Both the position numbers and the translations under genes were made by a program. The notes below the pieces were generated by a model. The model worked only from the letters and a program-made list of their open reading frames with translations. It had not been told where the DNA came from and did not search any database. Positions 4,996 to 5,308 of a stretch of 5,308 nt of DNA are shown piece by piece (position 1 is the stretch's first letter; each line of letters starts with the position of its first letter). This stretch comes from Clostridiales bacterium (GTDB taxonomy: Bacteria > Bacillota > Clostridia > Lachnospirales > Lachnospiraceae), in the NCBI GenBank assembly GCA_019418195.1, contig DYCJ01000030.1, forward strand, positions 1 through 5,308, read 5' to 3'.

Positions 4996-5308
4996 ATGAA
5001 AAAATCTGAAAAACATATCTTTATCAACGGAAAAATCTTTACATCCGATGACAGCCATCCTTATGCAGACAGCATGATCGTTGAAGAAGGACGGATCATC
5101 TGGATCGGAACAAAATCAGATATGCCAAAGGGGTATGCAGAAATAATTGCTGGACAGCCGTGTACAAAAGACGGCTGTTCTTCTGTAACGGACCTGCAGG
5201 GCAGACGTGTGATCCCGGGATTTGTGGACGCTCATATGCATCCCGTCATGCTGGCGGATTTCCGCAAGAAGATCACGGCAATGCCGCCGGAGATCAATTC
5301 TATAGAAG
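4996..5308 (+). CDS. YtcJ-like amidohydrolase, N-terminal part (runs off the window)
   Basis: Only the first 104 codons are inside the window and the frame is open to the edge. The start is set by AAAGGAG at 4978-4984, 11 bases before ATG, downstream of a good promoter. The opening IFINGKIFTSDD, the segment VEEGRIIWIGTKSDM (29-43), then VTDLQGRRVIPGFVDAHMHP (64-83) are the composite beta-domain and first barrel strand of the amidohydrolase superfamily. H80 and H82 form the HxH metal motif. The pattern fits the YtcJ/Amidohydro_3 branch (500-550 aa, usually a mono- or dinuclear zinc hydrolase of unknown natural substrate). A cysteine-containing insertion lies at about residues 50-63 (C56, C61). 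It is transcribed away from the M20/transporter operon, and a shared amide-type substrate pathway is possible but unproven. Confidence 0.85.
   Translation, partial: MKKSEKHIFINGKIFTSDDSHPYADSMIVEEGRIIWIGTKSDMPKGYAEIIAGQPCTKDGCSSVTDLQGRRVIPGFVDAHMHPVMLADFRKKITAMPPEINSIE

Overview
The window looks like a chromosomal segment from a strictly anaerobic Firmicute, most likely a Clostridia/Lachnospiraceae-type gut bacterium. The inference rests on strong AAGGAG-type ribosome binding sites, a PerR-type regulator next to two rubrerythrins of opposite domain order, a YfcC-family transporter paired with an M20D hydrolase, and moderate GC. No species can be named from the sequence alone.

Left part (1-1745, all + strand) is a peroxide/oxygen defence cluster. 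It holds a Fur-superfamily regulator with the full PerR metal-ligand set (TTG start at 65), then a 'reverse' rubrerythrin (rubredoxin domain first, 496-1038), then a classical rubrerythrin (rubredoxin domain last, 1209-1745). Two 15-base AT-rich sites that match each other at 13 of 15 positions lie before the regulator (10-24) and before the reverse rubrerythrin (457-471); they are candidate PerR boxes. A large two-tier hairpin with a T-run (1090-1161) separates the two rubrerythrins.

Middle part (1746-2123) is a 378-bp gap between convergent genes. About 350 bp of it (1758-2105) is one long, nearly symmetric inverted repeat. Seven helical blocks are separated by symmetric or near-symmetric unpaired stretches and close on a 20-nt apical loop, giving about 99 pairs. 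Every A/G or C/T difference between the arms (7 of 7) becomes a G-U wobble only if the minus strand is the RNA. This is the most unusual object in the window and I do not recognise it.

Right part (2124-4767, minus strand) is a two-gene operon with a single base between the genes: an M20D-family amidohydrolase/peptidase followed by a YfcC/DcuC-superfamily membrane transporter. A plausible job is uptake and hydrolysis of an N-acyl amino acid or peptide-like compound. Its leader holds a terminator-like hairpin (4808-4852), suggesting attenuation. Divergently, a good sigma-A promoter (4942-4970) drives the start of a YtcJ-like amidohydrolase that runs off the right edge (4996-5308).
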